In this document: one piece after another, positions 8,021 through 17,101 of the stretch
How positions within the stretch are numbered: the first letter of the stretch is position 1
How the letters are laid out: each line of letters begins with the position of its first letter
NCBI RefSeq assembly: GCF_900112775.1
Contig: NZ_FOYZ01000001.1
Location: 310,001-374,000 of the forward strand
From: Anaeromicropila populeti
GTDB lineage: Bacteria; Bacillota; Clostridia; Lachnospirales; Lachnospiraceae
Direction: 5' to 3'
DNA length: 64,000 bases
Notes under the pieces: model-generated
The model's database searches: none
The model's input: the letters and a program-made list of their open reading frames with translations, nothing else
Told to the model about the DNA's origin: nothing
Position numbers and translations under genes: made by a program

Positions 8021-11000
8021 TTACTCTGCTTTTTTTACTAATGCTTCGTATTTAGCCTTAGCATCCTTCTCAGCTTTCTCGAACAACTCTTTCGCTCTTT
8101 CCGGATTAGAACGTAATAATCTGTTGTAACGAACTTCACTTTGAATAAATGCTTGATAATCTTCTGTTGGAGCCTTTGAATCTAACTGGAATGGATTCTT
8201 TCCTTCTGCCTCAAGACGTGGGTCAAAACGGAATAAATGCCAGTAACCAGCAGAAACGGCACGTTTTTCTTCTGTCTGAGCGCTCTTCATACCACCCTTA
8301 ATACCATGGTTAATACATGGAGCATAAGCGATAATTAAAGAAGGACCATCGTAGCTTTCTGCTTCAATAAATGCTTTGATACATTGATTGTAATCAGCAC
8401 CCTGTGCAATCTGTGCTACATAAACGTAACCATAACTCATTGCAATTGCAGCTAAGTCTTTCTTCTTAACTTCTTTACCAGCAGCAGCAAATTGAGCGAT
8501 TGCACCTGTTGGAGTAGCCTTAGAAGATTGTCCACCAGTATTGGAGTAAACTTCTGTATCGAATACAAGAATATTAACATTTTTGTTACTTGCTAATACG
8601 TGGTCAACACCACCAAATCCGATATCGTAAGCCCATCCATCTCCACCAAGAATCCACTGGGATTTCTTAGAAGCGAAGTCTTTATTCTTTAAGATATAAT
8701 TCTTTAATTCATTATCAGCACCAGAAGCTTCTAATGCTGCAACCATTTCTTTTGTAGCATTTGCACTTTCACCTGAAGTAGCATCCTTAGCTGCAAGATA
8801 TTTTTCTAATGCTGCTTTTACTGTGTTATCGTCTGCTTGTCCAGCTAAATCTGATGCTGCACTTACAATACGTTTTCTTAATGTTTCCTGAGCAAGTCTC
8901 ATACCAAAACCATACTCTGCATTATCTTCAAATAAAGAGTTAGCCCAAGCTGGTCCTTTGCCTTCTTTATTTACAGTATATGGTGATGCTGGTGAAGAAC
9001 CACCCCAGATAGAAGAACAACCTGTTGCATTTGCAATATACATTCTATCACCAAATAACTGAGTCATTAACTTAGCATATGGAGTTTCACCACATCCTGC
9101 ACAAGCTCCTGAGAACTCAAGTAATGGTTGTTTAAACTGACTTCCTTTAACTGTAGTTTCTTTGAATTTCTCAGAAACAGCAGCTGGAGTGTCAATGGAT
9201 ACACCATAATCAAACATTTTCTGTGAAGCTAATTGTGTTTCTAAACTAGTCATAGAAAGAGCTTTTTCACCCTTCTTACCTGGACATACATTCACACAAG
9301 AACCACATCCTGTACAGTCTAATACAGAAACTGACATAGCAAATTTGTAACCAGCCATTCCTGTCATATCCATAGATGGATATTCTGGTGCTGCTGCTGC
9401 CTGTGCTTCATCCATTGCAACTGGACGAATAACTGCGTGAGGACACACATAAGCACAGAAGTTACACTGAATACAGTTATCTGGATTCCAAACTGGAACA
9501 TCAATTGCTACACCACGTTTTTCGTAAGCAGCAGAACCAGCAGGAAGAGTACCATCTGCATATTTAACAAATGCGGAAACTGGAAGCTCATTACCTGTCT
9601 GAGAGTTAATGGAGTTTTGAATAGAATTTACATAATCCACAACTTCATCTCTGTCACCAGATACAGTCATATTCAAGCTTTCTTTATCTGCATCAGCCCA
9701 AGAAGCAGGAATCTCAATCTTAACGATGTTTTTAGCACCAGCTTCGATTGCTTCATGGTTCATCTTAACAATGTCATCACCCTTTTTAGAGTAAGTTGCT
9801 GTAGCAGCGTCTTTCATATACTGGATTGCTTCATCAGCTGGAATAATCTCAGCTAATTTGAAGAATGCAGATTGTAAAATTGTATTAATACGTCCACCAA
9901 GACCAATTTCCTTACCTAACTTGAAACCGTCAATTGTGTAGAAGTTAATGTTATGATCTGCAATATATTTTTTAACTTGTCCTGGAAGATGCTTGTCTAA
10001 TTCTTCCATATTCCAAGCGCAGTTCAAAAGGAAAGTACCACCATCCTTTAAATCCTGAACCATGTTATATTTTCTGATATAAGCAGGCATATGACATGCA
10101 ACAAAGTTTGCCTTACTAATTAGGTAAGTAGACTTAATTGGATCCTTACCAAAACGTAAGTGAGAAATTGTTACACCACCTGATTTTTTAGAGTCATAGT
10201 CAAAATATGCCTGAGCATACATGTCTGTATGATCACCAATAATCTTGATAGAGTTCTTATTAGCACCAACTGTACCATCCGCACCAAGTCCCCAGAACTT
10301 ACAGCTGATTGTACTTGCTGGAGTTGTATTAGGATTTTCTGTTCTGTCAAGAGAAAGATTAGTAACATCATCCTTGATTCCTAATGTAAATACTGGCTTC
10401 TCGCTGTTTCTGATAGCTGCAATAATATCAGCTGGAGTTGTATCCTTAGAACCAAGACCATAACGGCCTGATAATACAGGAACATCATGGAATTTTGAGC
10501 CCTTCAGTGATGCAATTACATCTAAATAAAGTGGCTCGCCAAGAGCACCTGGTTCTTTTGTTCTGTCTAATACAGTAATCTGTTTTACTGTGTCAGGAAT
10601 TGCATCAATTAAATGTTTTGCACTGAAAGGTCTATATAAACGAACTTTAATAACACCAACTTTTTCGCCGGCAGCCATTAAATAGTCAATTGTTTCGTTA
10701 ATTGTATCACATACGGAACCCATAGCAACAAGAACTCTTTCTGCATCTGGAGCACCATAGTAATTGAATAATTTATAGTCTGTTCCAATCTTAGCATTTA
10801 CCTTGTCCATATACTCCTGAGCCATATCAGGAATTGCTGTATAGTACTGATTGCTTGCTTCTCTTGCCTGGAAGAAAATATCAGGATTCTGAGCTGTACC
10901 ACGAGTTACTGGGTGGTTTGGATTTAACGCACGGTCACGGAATGCTTCTACTGCATCCATATCGCACATTTCTTTTAAATCTTCATAATCCCAGATCTCA

Positions 11001-11548
11001 ATTTTCTGAATTTCATGAGATGTTCTAAATCCATCGAAGAAATGTAAGAAAGGTACTCTTCCTTTTATAGATGTTAAATGAGCAACTGCTCCTAAATCCA
11101 TAACTTCCTGCACGCTGCTTGCGCAAAGCATTGCATAACCAGTCTGGCGGCATGCATATACATCGGAATGATCTCCAAAAATGGACAATGCATGTGATGC
11201 AAGTGCACGAGCTGATACATGGAATACACATGGTAATAATTCACCTGCGATCTTATACATATTAGGAATCATAAGTAATAAACCTTGTGATGCTGTATAA
11301 GTTGTAGTAAGCGCTCCTGCTTGTAAAGAACCATGAACAGCACCTGCTGCTCCTGCTTCAGACTGCATTTCTGAAATTACAACTTCGTGTCCAAAAATAT
11401 TTTTTCTGCCCTGAGTAGCCCACATATCTGTGTAATCTGCCATTGGGGAAGATGGTGTGATAGGATAGATCGCTGCAACATCTGTAAATGCGTATGAAAC
11501 GTGAGCAGCAGCTGTATTTCCATCCATGGTTTTCATTTTTCTTGCCAT
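8021..11548 (-). CDS. nifJ: Pyruvate:ferredoxin (flavodoxin) oxidoreductase
   Basis: 1175 residues from the ATG at 11548, preceded by AAGGAGG; the longer in-frame start at 11581 has no such signal. The enzyme converts pyruvate and CoA to acetyl-CoA and CO2 and reduces ferredoxin; it is the likely main source of low-potential electrons for nitrogenase here. Domain order is that of the homodimeric enzyme: N-terminal pyruvate-binding domain (YPITPSSPMAD), a domain with two 4Fe-4S clusters (CIQCNFCAYVCP and CTGCGSCVNVCP), then the thiamine diphosphate domain with CAGCGETPY, GDGWAYDIGFGG and NTGGQSSK. It is single-gene, with a promoter at 11657-11685. It lies 26 kb from the nif operon and may be a general fermentation enzyme rather than nif-specific. 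Confidence 0.96.
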   Translation of the reverse strand: MARKMKTMDGNTAAAHVSYAFTDVAAIYPITPSSPMADYTDMWATQGRKNIFGHEVVISEMQSEAGAAGAVHGSLQAGALTTTYTASQGLLLMIPNMYKIAGELLPCVFHVSARALASHALSIFGDHSDVYACRQTGYAMLCASSVQEVMDLGAVAHLTSIKGRVPFLHFFDGFRTSHEIQKIEIWDYEDLKEMCDMDAVEAFRDRALNPNHPVTRGTAQNPDIFFQAREASNQYYTAIPDMAQEYMDKVNAKIGTDYKLFNYYGAPDAERVLVAMGSVCDTINETIDYLMAAGEKVGVIKVRLYRPFSAKHLIDAIPDTVKQITVLDRTKEPGALGEPLYLDVIASLKGSKFHDVPVLSGRYGLGSKDTTPADIIAAIRNSEKPVFTLGIKDDVTNLSLDRTENPNTTPASTISCKFWGLGADGTVGANKNSIKIIGDHTDMYAQAYFDYDSKKSGGVTISHLRFGKDPIKSTYLISKANFVACHMPAYIRKYNMVQDLKDGGTFLLNCAWNMEELDKHLPGQVKKYIADHNINFYTIDGFKLGKEIGLGGRINTILQSAFFKLAEIIPADEAIQYMKDAATATYSKKGDDIVKMNHEAIEAGAKNIVKIEIPASWADADKESLNMTVSGDRDEVVDYVNSIQNSINSQTGNELPVSAFVKYADGTLPAGSAAYEKRGVAIDVPVWNPDNCIQCNFCAYVCPHAVIRPVAMDEAQAAAAPEYPSMDMTGMAGYKFAMSVSVLDCTGCGSCVNVCPGKKGEKALSMTSLETQLASQKMFDYGVSIDTPAAVSEKFKETTVKGSQFKQPLLEFSGACAGCGETPYAKLMTQLFGDRMYIANATGCSSIWGGSSPASPYTVNKEGKGPAWANSLFEDNAEYGFGMRLAQETLRKRIVSAASDLAGQADDNTVKAALEKYLAAKDATSGESANATKEMVAALEASGADNELKNYILKNKDFASKKSQWILGGDGWAYDIGFGGVDHVLASNKNVNILVFDTEVYSNTGGQSSKATPTGAIAQFAAAGKEVKKKDLAAIAMSYGYVYVAQIAQGADYNQCIKAFIEAESYDGPSLIIAYAPCINHGIKGGMKSAQTEEKRAVSAGYWHLFRFDPRLEAEGKNPFQLDSKAPTEDYQAFIQSEVRYNRLLRSNPERAKELFEKAEKDAKAKYEALVKKAE

Positions 11549-11656
11549 TTTAATATATCCTCCTTCTATTTTGCATATCATGCCCTATTGAGTTTCCGTT
11601 CTTTCTTTAAGATCAATTAAACGATACTTTTTCTCAAAAGGCATACACTGATGATT

Positions 11657-11685
11657 ATTCTATCACTTTTTGGAGAAATTGTAAA
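11657..11685 (-). promoter_or_regulatory. Putative nifJ promoter
   Basis: On the minus strand TTTACA and TAGAAT are 17 bases apart, about 110 bases upstream of the start codon. The rest of the roughly 400-base gap between nifJ and the GntR gene holds only the divergent promoter and operator-like repeat. Confidence 0.6.
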
Positions 11686-11821
11686 GATTTCGATGTTAAA
11701 GCAAAAACAATTCTTATTTTAACCACCACAAAGTATTCTTGTTTTTCAAGGCTTTGAGCGCTTTTACAAATTAATTGCTGATTGTATTTTTTTATATACA
11801 TAATATTTTTATAAAAAAAGG

Positions 11822-11850
11822 TTGACAATTCCTTTTACGTATCGTATTAT
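11822..11850 (+). promoter_or_regulatory. Promoter of the GntR-ABC operon
   Basis: Perfect TTGACA, 17-base spacer, TATTAT. It lies about 110 bases upstream of the regulator gene. Confidence 0.75.
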
Positions 11851-11863
11851 TGTATTAAGCACT

Positions 11864-11879
11864 TAGTACAGTGGTACAC
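11864..11879 (+). promoter_or_regulatory. Candidate GntR/YtrA operator
   Basis: TAGTACAGTGGTACAC contains two GTAC half sites four bases apart, located just after the expected transcription start. YtrA-type regulators usually repress their own ABC operon, so autoregulation is likely; binding here is inferred. Confidence 0.45.
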
Positions 11880-11957
11880 GTGATAGAAATTAGTATTCTT
11901 ATTACTGCCATCTACTATTATGACCAATAAATCTATTTTTATGAAAGGATGATGAAA

Positions 11958-12341
11958 ATGCCCTGGATTTTAAATTCAGACAGACCAATCTATCTTCAGC
12001 TGGTGGAACATTTAAAATATCTTATCATATCTGGTAAGTTCCAGTCAGGTGACAAAATACCTTCTGTCAGAGAATTAGCTGCTGAAGCCTCTGTTAATCC
12101 AAATACGATGCAAAAAGCACTGGCAGAATTAGAACGTGAAAACTTAGTTTATACAAACCGTACTAGCGGACGGTATATAACGGAGGATAAAACCATGCTT
12201 CAGACAATGAAGGCAGACCTTGCTAAAAAGGAAATTAAAGATTTTTTAACTAAAATGGAACACCTTGGATTTCAAAAAGATGAAACGGTTACTATTTTAC
12301 TTGAATTGACAAAAGACGAAGTCCCAGTCCTGTATCACTAA
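11958..12341 (+). CDS. GntR-family (YtrA-type) transcriptional regulator
   Basis: 127 residues from the ATG at 11958, which has AAAGGA at good spacing (two in-frame ATGs at 11949 and 11952 are too close to it). The N-terminal winged helix is typical of GntR: RPIYLQLVEHLKYLI, then SGDKIPSVRELAAEASVNPNTMQKAL and a wing ending in SGRYIT. The C-terminal part is only about 45 residues, which marks the YtrA subfamily that lacks a large ligand domain. YtrA regulators sit in front of ABC exporter genes, as here, and usually repress them until a cell-envelope stress or drug appears. The inducer cannot be read from sequence. Confidence 0.9.
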   Translation: MPWILNSDRPIYLQLVEHLKYLIISGKFQSGDKIPSVRELAAEASVNPNTMQKALAELERENLVYTNRTSGRYITEDKTMLQTMKADLAKKEIKDFLTKMEHLGFQKDETVTILLELTKDEVPVLYH

Positions 12342-12371
12342 AATTTTAATAAAGGAAAGAGAGGTTTATCT

Positions 12372-13070
12372 ATGGAAAATATTCTCGAATGTAGAAATCT
12401 TGCAAAAAAATATGGCCACTTTGTTGCTCTGTCCGATGTAAATTTAACTTTACAGCGTGGTAAAATTGTCGGACTGTTAGGACCAAATGGATGTGGTAAA
12501 ACAACACTAATTAAATTAATTAATGGGCTGCTGGAGCCAAGTAGTGGTGAACTGAAAGTTGCCGGAAATATACCTGGTATGGAAACAAAGAAAATAGTAT
12601 CTTACCTTCCAGACCGGACCTATTTGAATAACTGGATGAAAATAAAAGATTTCTATCAGTACTTCGCAGAATTCTATTCTGATTTTGACATTGCAAAAGC
12701 TTATGATATGACTAGCCGTTTGCAGATTAATCCGAATAATAAGTTAAAAACACTTTCAAAGGGAACAAAGGAAAAAGTACAGCTCATTCTTGTCATGTCA
12801 AGGAAAGCAGATTTATACTGTCTGGATGAACCAATCGGCGGCGTAGACCCTGCTTCAAGGGATTATATTCTTGACACGATTATAAAAAATTATAACGAAA
12901 ACGGCACTGTACTTATTTCAACTCATTTAATTCAGGATATTGAAAATATTCTGGATGAGGTTGTTTTTATCCAGAGCGGAATGGTAAAATTACACGCCAG
13001 CGTTGATGATGTCCGTATTAAGGAAGGAAAATCAATTGATGCGTTATTCAGGGAGGTATATAGATGTTAG
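12372..13070 (+). CDS. ABC transporter ATP-binding protein
   Basis: 232 residues. Nucleotide-binding subunit of an exporter. Walker A is GPNGCGKTTLIK (about residues 36-47). The signature region reads TLSKGTKEKVQL instead of LSGGQ, common in YtrB/BcrA-like exporters. Walker B is DLYCLDEPIGGVD, and STHLIQD holds the switch histidine. It lies 30 bases after the YtrA-type regulator and overlaps the permease gene by seven bases, so the three form an operon. Bacitracin- or lantibiotic-type export is a possibility suggested by the family, not shown. Confidence 0.9.
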   Translation: MENILECRNLAKKYGHFVALSDVNLTLQRGKIVGLLGPNGCGKTTLIKLINGLLEPSSGELKVAGNIPGMETKKIVSYLPDRTYLNNWMKIKDFYQYFAEFYSDFDIAKAYDMTSRLQINPNNKLKTLSKGTKEKVQLILVMSRKADLYCLDEPIGGVDPASRDYILDTIIKNYNENGTVLISTHLIQDIENILDEVVFIQSGMVKLHASVDDVRIKEGKSIDALFREVYRC

Positions 13071-13855
13071 GAAAATTATTTAAATATGATATGAAAGCAG
13101 TAAGCAGAATTCTGCTGCCAATATCCATTTTTGTAATTGTTTATAGTTTTATTGCAGGTTTTCTTTTAAATTTTGAAGATTATCCAACGCCAGTACGTAT
13201 TGTAGCCGTACTTGCTTTAGTTGCATACTTTTTATTACTAGTTGCTTATGCTATGTCTGGCTACTTTGTTATTGCACATAATTTTTACAAAACAATGGTT
13301 ACCGATCAAGGGTATCTGACACATACATTACCAGTTAAAATTTCTTCCATTATTTTTTCAAAATTATTAGTAGCATTTTTATGGTCTGTCATTATCGTCA
13401 TTGTGTTTTGCATTAGTATTCCCCTACTAATATTTTTACAAGTTGATTTTCGTGAAATTCCGATACGTGAAATGATTGAGTTCCTTGGTTCGTTTGATGT
13501 TAGTTATACTTATACAGTTATTATCTTCATTTTGTTAATGATAGGTTCCCTATTTGTAAGCCAGCTTATGATATTTGCTGCCATTGCACTGGGACAACTA
13601 CTTCAAAAACATAAACTGCTATTTTCAATTATTTTTTATTTTGGTTTAAGTACAGCAATACAGACTATTTACTCTGTTATTTTAGGAATCCTGTCAATTG
13701 GGCAGATCGATGTACTAGAGACAGAATACCTTCCAGATGTTTTGTCCTTTTATAACATTTATCTAACCGCTGCATTTTTTATTAATGCTCTCGTATTTGC
13801 TGGGCTGTTCTTCTGCACCAAATACATTTTTGAAAAGAAATTAAATCTTGAATAA
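13064..13855 (+). CDS. ABC-2 type permease subunit
   Basis: 263 residues with about six hydrophobic segments and no long soluble domain, as expected for the membrane subunit of an ABC-2 exporter. It overlaps the ATPase gene and is the last gene of the operon, ending at the hairpin at 13874-13909. The substrate is unknown. Confidence 0.85.
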   Translation: MLGKLFKYDMKAVSRILLPISIFVIVYSFIAGFLLNFEDYPTPVRIVAVLALVAYFLLLVAYAMSGYFVIAHNFYKTMVTDQGYLTHTLPVKISSIIFSKLLVAFLWSVIIVIVFCISIPLLIFLQVDFREIPIREMIEFLGSFDVSYTYTVIIFILLMIGSLFVSQLMIFAAIALGQLLQKHKLLFSIIFYFGLSTAIQTIYSVILGILSIGQIDVLETEYLPDVLSFYNIYLTAAFFINALVFAGLFFCTKYIFEKKLNLE

Positions 13856-13873
13856 ATATTTTTTATTACAAAA

Positions 13874-13909
13874 AAAACAAAGGATTCCTTTACTGGTTTC
13901 CTTTGTTTT
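13874..13909. terminator. Bidirectional terminator
   Basis: AAAACAAAGGA pairs with TCCTTTGTTTT, with T-rich sequence after it on the plus strand and A/T-rich flanks on the other side. It separates the ABC operon from the convergent gene at 13930. Confidence 0.75.
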
Positions 13910-13929
13910 CTTTCTATAAACATTTTTAA

Positions 13930-14454
13930 TTATAAATCAATCTTTCCAGAGTCAGGAGTGTCATTAATTACATAATACACGGCGCCCTCTTCTGGCTTAA
14001 TATATGCATCCAGTTTCTTAATATCCTTTTCTTTGTTCCCCTGAAGAACCCAATCTGCCTTTATATTTTCAACGATATCGTCATGCAAAACTTCTTTGCC
14101 AGCATATTGTATGTACATAGATACTTTTGTATTTACCGTTTTCTTAGAAGCTGTTGCAACGGGTTTTACTGCTTTTACTGGTTTAACCGCTTTTTCAGTT
14201 TTTGTCTTTTCCTGCTTCACAGTCTTCTTAGTTGTTTTCTTTGGAGTTGTTGTCTTTGGAGTCGCTGTTTTCTTAGTTGCCGTTTTCTTTTCTGCTTTTA
14301 CTTCTGTTTTCGCTTCTTCTACTGGTTCTTCTGCTTTATTCTGCACTGATTCCTTCTCTGGTGCCACAGCTTCCACCTCTGATTTTGTCTCCACAAGCTC
14401 TACAGAATCCTTATCTTTTTCAACCGCTTCTGTTACAACTTTTTCTTTATCCAT
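13930..14454 (-). CDS. Lys/Thr/Ala-rich protein with DUF6465-like C-terminal domain
   Basis: 174 residues from the ATG at 14454; AAGGAGG lies 11 bases upstream, while the in-frame ATG at 14463 is only two bases from it. Residues 1-110 are a low-complexity tail of Lys, Thr, Val, Glu and Pro (KKTATKKTATPKTTTPKKTT), resembling histone-H1-like proteins. Residues 112-174 form a compact domain (VSMYIQYAGKEVLHDDIVEN, ending AVYYVINDTPDSGKIDL) that I associate with DUF6465, a family common in Lachnospiraceae. Function is unknown; the basic tail could bind nucleic acid or polyanions. It appears to be a single-gene unit. Confidence 0.75.
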   Translation of the reverse strand: MDKEKVVTEAVEKDKDSVELVETKSEVEAVAPEKESVQNKAEEPVEEAKTEVKAEKKTATKKTATPKTTTPKKTTKKTVKQEKTKTEKAVKPVKAVKPVATASKKTVNTKVSMYIQYAGKEVLHDDIVENIKADWVLQGNKEKDIKKLDAYIKPEEGAVYYVINDTPDSGKIDL

Positions 14455-14582
14455 AATAATCATCTCCTCCTTTTCGATACACGCAGTATCCTAATTAAAA
14501 TAATATACCCACTAACACTATTTTTCAAGTATTAAGTGTAATATAAATCAAAATTTATCCATCTAAAAGCTATTACTAGAAT

Positions 14583-14791
14583 GGAGCAATTTCCTAGCAC
14601 AGTAACAAAGTGTGTGTTCCACTCACTCTCGCGGTTTTAATCAACTATAAGGAACACACACTTTGCCGCGCCGTGGGGGTGTGGCTGTCCTTTAGCCACA
14701 ATATTCCTTACCCACAAGTGCGCATCATCCTGCACCCTATTTTTTAGGGTGCTTTTTTATGTGCTAGGAAATTGTTCCACATTTCCTAGCA
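14583..14791. repeat. Hairpin-rich repeat element with inverted ends (MITE-like) or structured RNA
   Basis: The ends are inverted copies: GGAGCAATTTCCTAGCACA at 14585 and TGTGCTAGGAAATTGTTCC at 14760; a third copy of TTTCCTAGCACA at 14782 makes a second hairpin with the right end. Inside are a 15-bp stem (CAAAGTGTGTGTTCC with GGAACACACACTTTG, 14606-14665), a nested hairpin (GTGGG and TGTGGCT with AGCCACA and CCCAC, 14673-14716), and a terminator-like hairpin GCACCCTATTTTTTAGGGTGC followed by six T on the plus strand (about 14734-14760). No open frame or clear target duplication was seen. The rest of the 430-base gap up to the tRNA holds only the tRNA terminator. Confidence 0.6.
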
Positions 14792-14792
14792 C

Positions 14793-14847
14793 ATAAAAAA
14801 ATAAGGCACTGAACTACCTGCTTATCAGGATTGATCCAGTACCTTAT
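14793..14847 (-). terminator. Terminator of the tRNA-Gln gene
   Basis: On the minus strand TAAGGTACTGGATC pairs imperfectly with the matching arm ending GTGCCTTA, followed by TTTTTTT, about 40 bases past the tRNA 3' end. Confidence 0.7.
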
Positions 14848-14884
14848 TATTCACAAGATAACTATCTTCTACACGTTATAAAAA

Positions 14885-14956
14885 CTGGGCTACCAGGATT
14901 CGAACCTGGAGATGCTGGAATCAGAATCCAGTGCCTTACCGTTTGGCGATAGCCCA
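14885..14956 (-). tRNA. tRNA-Gln (anticodon CTG)
   Basis: The minus strand folds as a 72-base cloverleaf: acceptor TGGGCTA with TAGCCCA plus discriminator G, D-arm CGCCAAACGGTAAGGCA, anticodon stem CTGGA/TCCAG around loop TTCTGAT (anticodon CTG, reading CAG), and T-arm CCAGGTTCGAATCCTGG. The body is typical of bacterial tRNA-Gln. CCA is not encoded. A terminator follows. Confidence 0.93.
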
Positions 14957-15038
14957 TCAATGTAAGTGAACCTCACTCACGAATGATATTATAACCTACT
15001 CTTTTAAAAAATGCAAGCACTATATTTATTTTTTTTCA

Positions 15039-15842
15039 CTATAGCAGTAAAAATTTTTTTGCATTTTCTCCCAGAATCATTATCTTCTCTTTTTCCGATA
15101 AAGGCAGCTGCTGAACAGCCTTTACCATTTCCTTTTGTCCACTCCATGGTGAATCTGTACCAAAAAGAATTTTCTCCGCTCCATGACTTCTAATCATTCG
15201 CACCATCTGCTGAGGATTCATGTACCCAAATGAAAAACTAATATCAAAGGATACATTTGTCCCTACCAAATATTTTTCTACATCATCCCATTGTAAATAG
15301 CCACCCATGTGCGCCAGAACGATTTTTGAAGTATCTGCTTCCATTCCTGCCTGCTTAATCATGTTGTATGCCTTATCCGGCGGGCAATGTACTGGATATG
15401 GAAGCCCCTTATCTACACCTGCATGAATAGAAACGATTAGATTACGGGAAAGTGCATACGTAATGATATTAATATATTTTTTATCATCTATATACGTGTT
15501 TTGAAAATCAGGATGCAGCTTAATTCCTTTTAATCCATACTCACAGATTTTATCAATCTCATCTCGAAAGCATTTTGTTTCTGGATGAATCCCTCCAAAG
15601 GAGATTATACCTTCTCTGTCTGTAATACTTGCTGCATATTCATTTACAGAAGTAAACTGTTCTGGCTTTGTTACAACTGGTAAAATCACCGACCAATCAA
15701 CTTCTGCTTCCCTCATGGATTGCTTCAATCCTAATAAGGTACCATTAGTAGCAGCCTTAACCTCTACCATTTTTTCCAGCTTTTTAATTGTTCTCTCCGC
15801 AATGGCTTCTGGAAAAATGTGCGTGTGAAAATCTATAATCAT
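15039..15842 (-). CDS. Amidohydrolase-2 family metal-dependent hydrolase
   Basis: 267 residues. TIM-barrel hydrolase or decarboxylase of the amidohydrolase_2 group. It begins MIIDFHTHIFPE with the HxH metal motif at residues 6-8, has GIKLHPDFQ in the middle, VLAHMGG at about residue 178 and FGTDSPW near the C-terminus, the usual metal and catalytic positions. The substrate cannot be read. It overlaps the upstream nitronate-monooxygenase-like gene by four bases (ATGA), so the two are translationally coupled and may handle one compound. Confidence 0.85.
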   Translation of the reverse strand: MIIDFHTHIFPEAIAERTIKKLEKMVEVKAATNGTLLGLKQSMREAEVDWSVILPVVTKPEQFTSVNEYAASITDREGIISFGGIHPETKCFRDEIDKICEYGLKGIKLHPDFQNTYIDDKKYINIITYALSRNLIVSIHAGVDKGLPYPVHCPPDKAYNMIKQAGMEADTSKIVLAHMGGYLQWDDVEKYLVGTNVSFDISFSFGYMNPQQMVRMIRSHGAEKILFGTDSPWSGQKEMVKAVQQLPLSEKEKIMILGENAKKFLLL

Positions 15843-16954
15843 ACCATACCTTCTAACACTTTTCTATTTATAAATCTCTGGGAAAAAATCATACCATTTG
15901 GTGCTGCCAGTTCGTCCATAAGTTCATGTACCGTTGTCATTTTATTTAAACGATATACATCTTCCCCGCAGAAAATCAATCCATTATCCAAGTCTCCCAC
16001 AACTGCATTGGTCAATGCCTTGGTAATGCAATAAGGAGTTTCCTTTGGTTTACATGGGACAATACAGTTAAAACATTTTGTAATCGGTTCCCGTTCCTTT
16101 TTAATCCGCTCCAAAAAAGTATTCTTAATTGCTCTGCCAGGCATTCCAACCGGGCTCATTACAATAACGATATCTTCTTTTTTGGCATTTATATATGCCT
16201 GCTTATAAGCATCTGAAGCATCACATTCTTCTGTCACTACAAAACGGGTTGCAATTTGTACCCCTTTTGCACCTAGTTCCATGCAATGTACAATATCTTC
16301 ATGAGTAAAAACGCCTCCTGCTACGATAACAGGAATCGAAACCTGATACTTTTCCTCAAATACAGATACAGCCTTTATTATATTAACGATTTCCTCATCA
16401 TAATTTGTCTGTTCTATATTCGCAAGCTGTTCCACTGTAAATCCCAAATGTCCACCAGCCTTAGGTCCTTCTATCACTATAAAATCCGCTGTACGTTTAT
16501 ACTTTTTATCCCATAAGCTCAAAATAACATTAGCCGCTCTGACACTAGAAACAATTGGTGCAATTTTGGTATTAGTTCCTTTTACATATGCAGGTAATTC
16601 AACCGGCAGACCAGCACCTGATATAATTACATCAGCACCACCTTCAACAGCAGCCTCCACATATCTTTTGTACTGCTGTGTTGCTACCATAATATTAACG
16701 CCTACCACTCCACCTTCTGCAATTTCCTTTGCCATACGTAAATGCTTCTTAATTGCTGACAGATTCGTTTCAATTGGTTCGCTTTCAAATTCAGGTTCAT
16801 CATATCCAATCTGCGCTGTAGAAATAATACCTATTCCACCTTCTTTTGCAACTGTTCCAGCAAGCCGGTACCGACTGACTCCAACACCCATTCCACCTTG
16901 TATAATCGGTATTCTTACCTTCAAGTCTCCTATCACTAACGGTTCTAAAATCAT
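15839..16954 (-). CDS. Nitronate monooxygenase / 2-nitropropane dioxygenase family flavoprotein
   Basis: 371 residues, ATG with TTGGAGGCG upstream. FMN-dependent TIM-barrel of the nitronate monooxygenase/FabK-like family. Visible motifs are IIQGGMGVGVS at the N-terminus, ADVIISGAGLP, a phosphate-binding IPVIVAGGV, and GAKGVQIATRFV. A cysteine-rich stretch near the C-terminus (CFNCIVPCKPKETPYC) is seen in some clostridial members. Without fatty-acid synthesis genes nearby, an enoyl-ACP reductase role is less likely than nitronate oxidation, but the reaction is not settled. It is first in a two-gene operon with the amidohydrolase. Confidence 0.8.
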   Translation of the reverse strand: MILEPLVIGDLKVRIPIIQGGMGVGVSRYRLAGTVAKEGGIGIISTAQIGYDEPEFESEPIETNLSAIKKHLRMAKEIAEGGVVGVNIMVATQQYKRYVEAAVEGGADVIISGAGLPVELPAYVKGTNTKIAPIVSSVRAANVILSLWDKKYKRTADFIVIEGPKAGGHLGFTVEQLANIEQTNYDEEIVNIIKAVSVFEEKYQVSIPVIVAGGVFTHEDIVHCMELGAKGVQIATRFVVTEECDASDAYKQAYINAKKEDIVIVMSPVGMPGRAIKNTFLERIKKEREPITKCFNCIVPCKPKETPYCITKALTNAVVGDLDNGLIFCGEDVYRLNKMTTVHELMDELAAPNGMIFSQRFINRKVLEGMV

Positions 16955-17101
16955 GCTGTCGCCTCCAATAAATTATTTTGACTTCCAAAGTATTTAATTG
17001 TATTATAGTTCATTAGAGTTTTAATGTCAATATATAAAAGTTAGTTTTACCTTTTTTAATGGTTTTTAATACTACATTACATGGATTTATTTTCCATCAT
17101 C

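Noticed and set aside
9437-9856. Open frame opposite the pyruvate:ferredoxin oxidoreductase gene
   Set aside because: No ribosome binding site or family pattern; it mirrors a strongly conserved coding strand.
14083-14494. Plus-strand hydrophobic frames over the Lys/Thr-rich gene
   Set aside because: They are reverse translations of repetitive AAG/ACA codons, giving artificial Phe/Cys/Ser-rich peptides.
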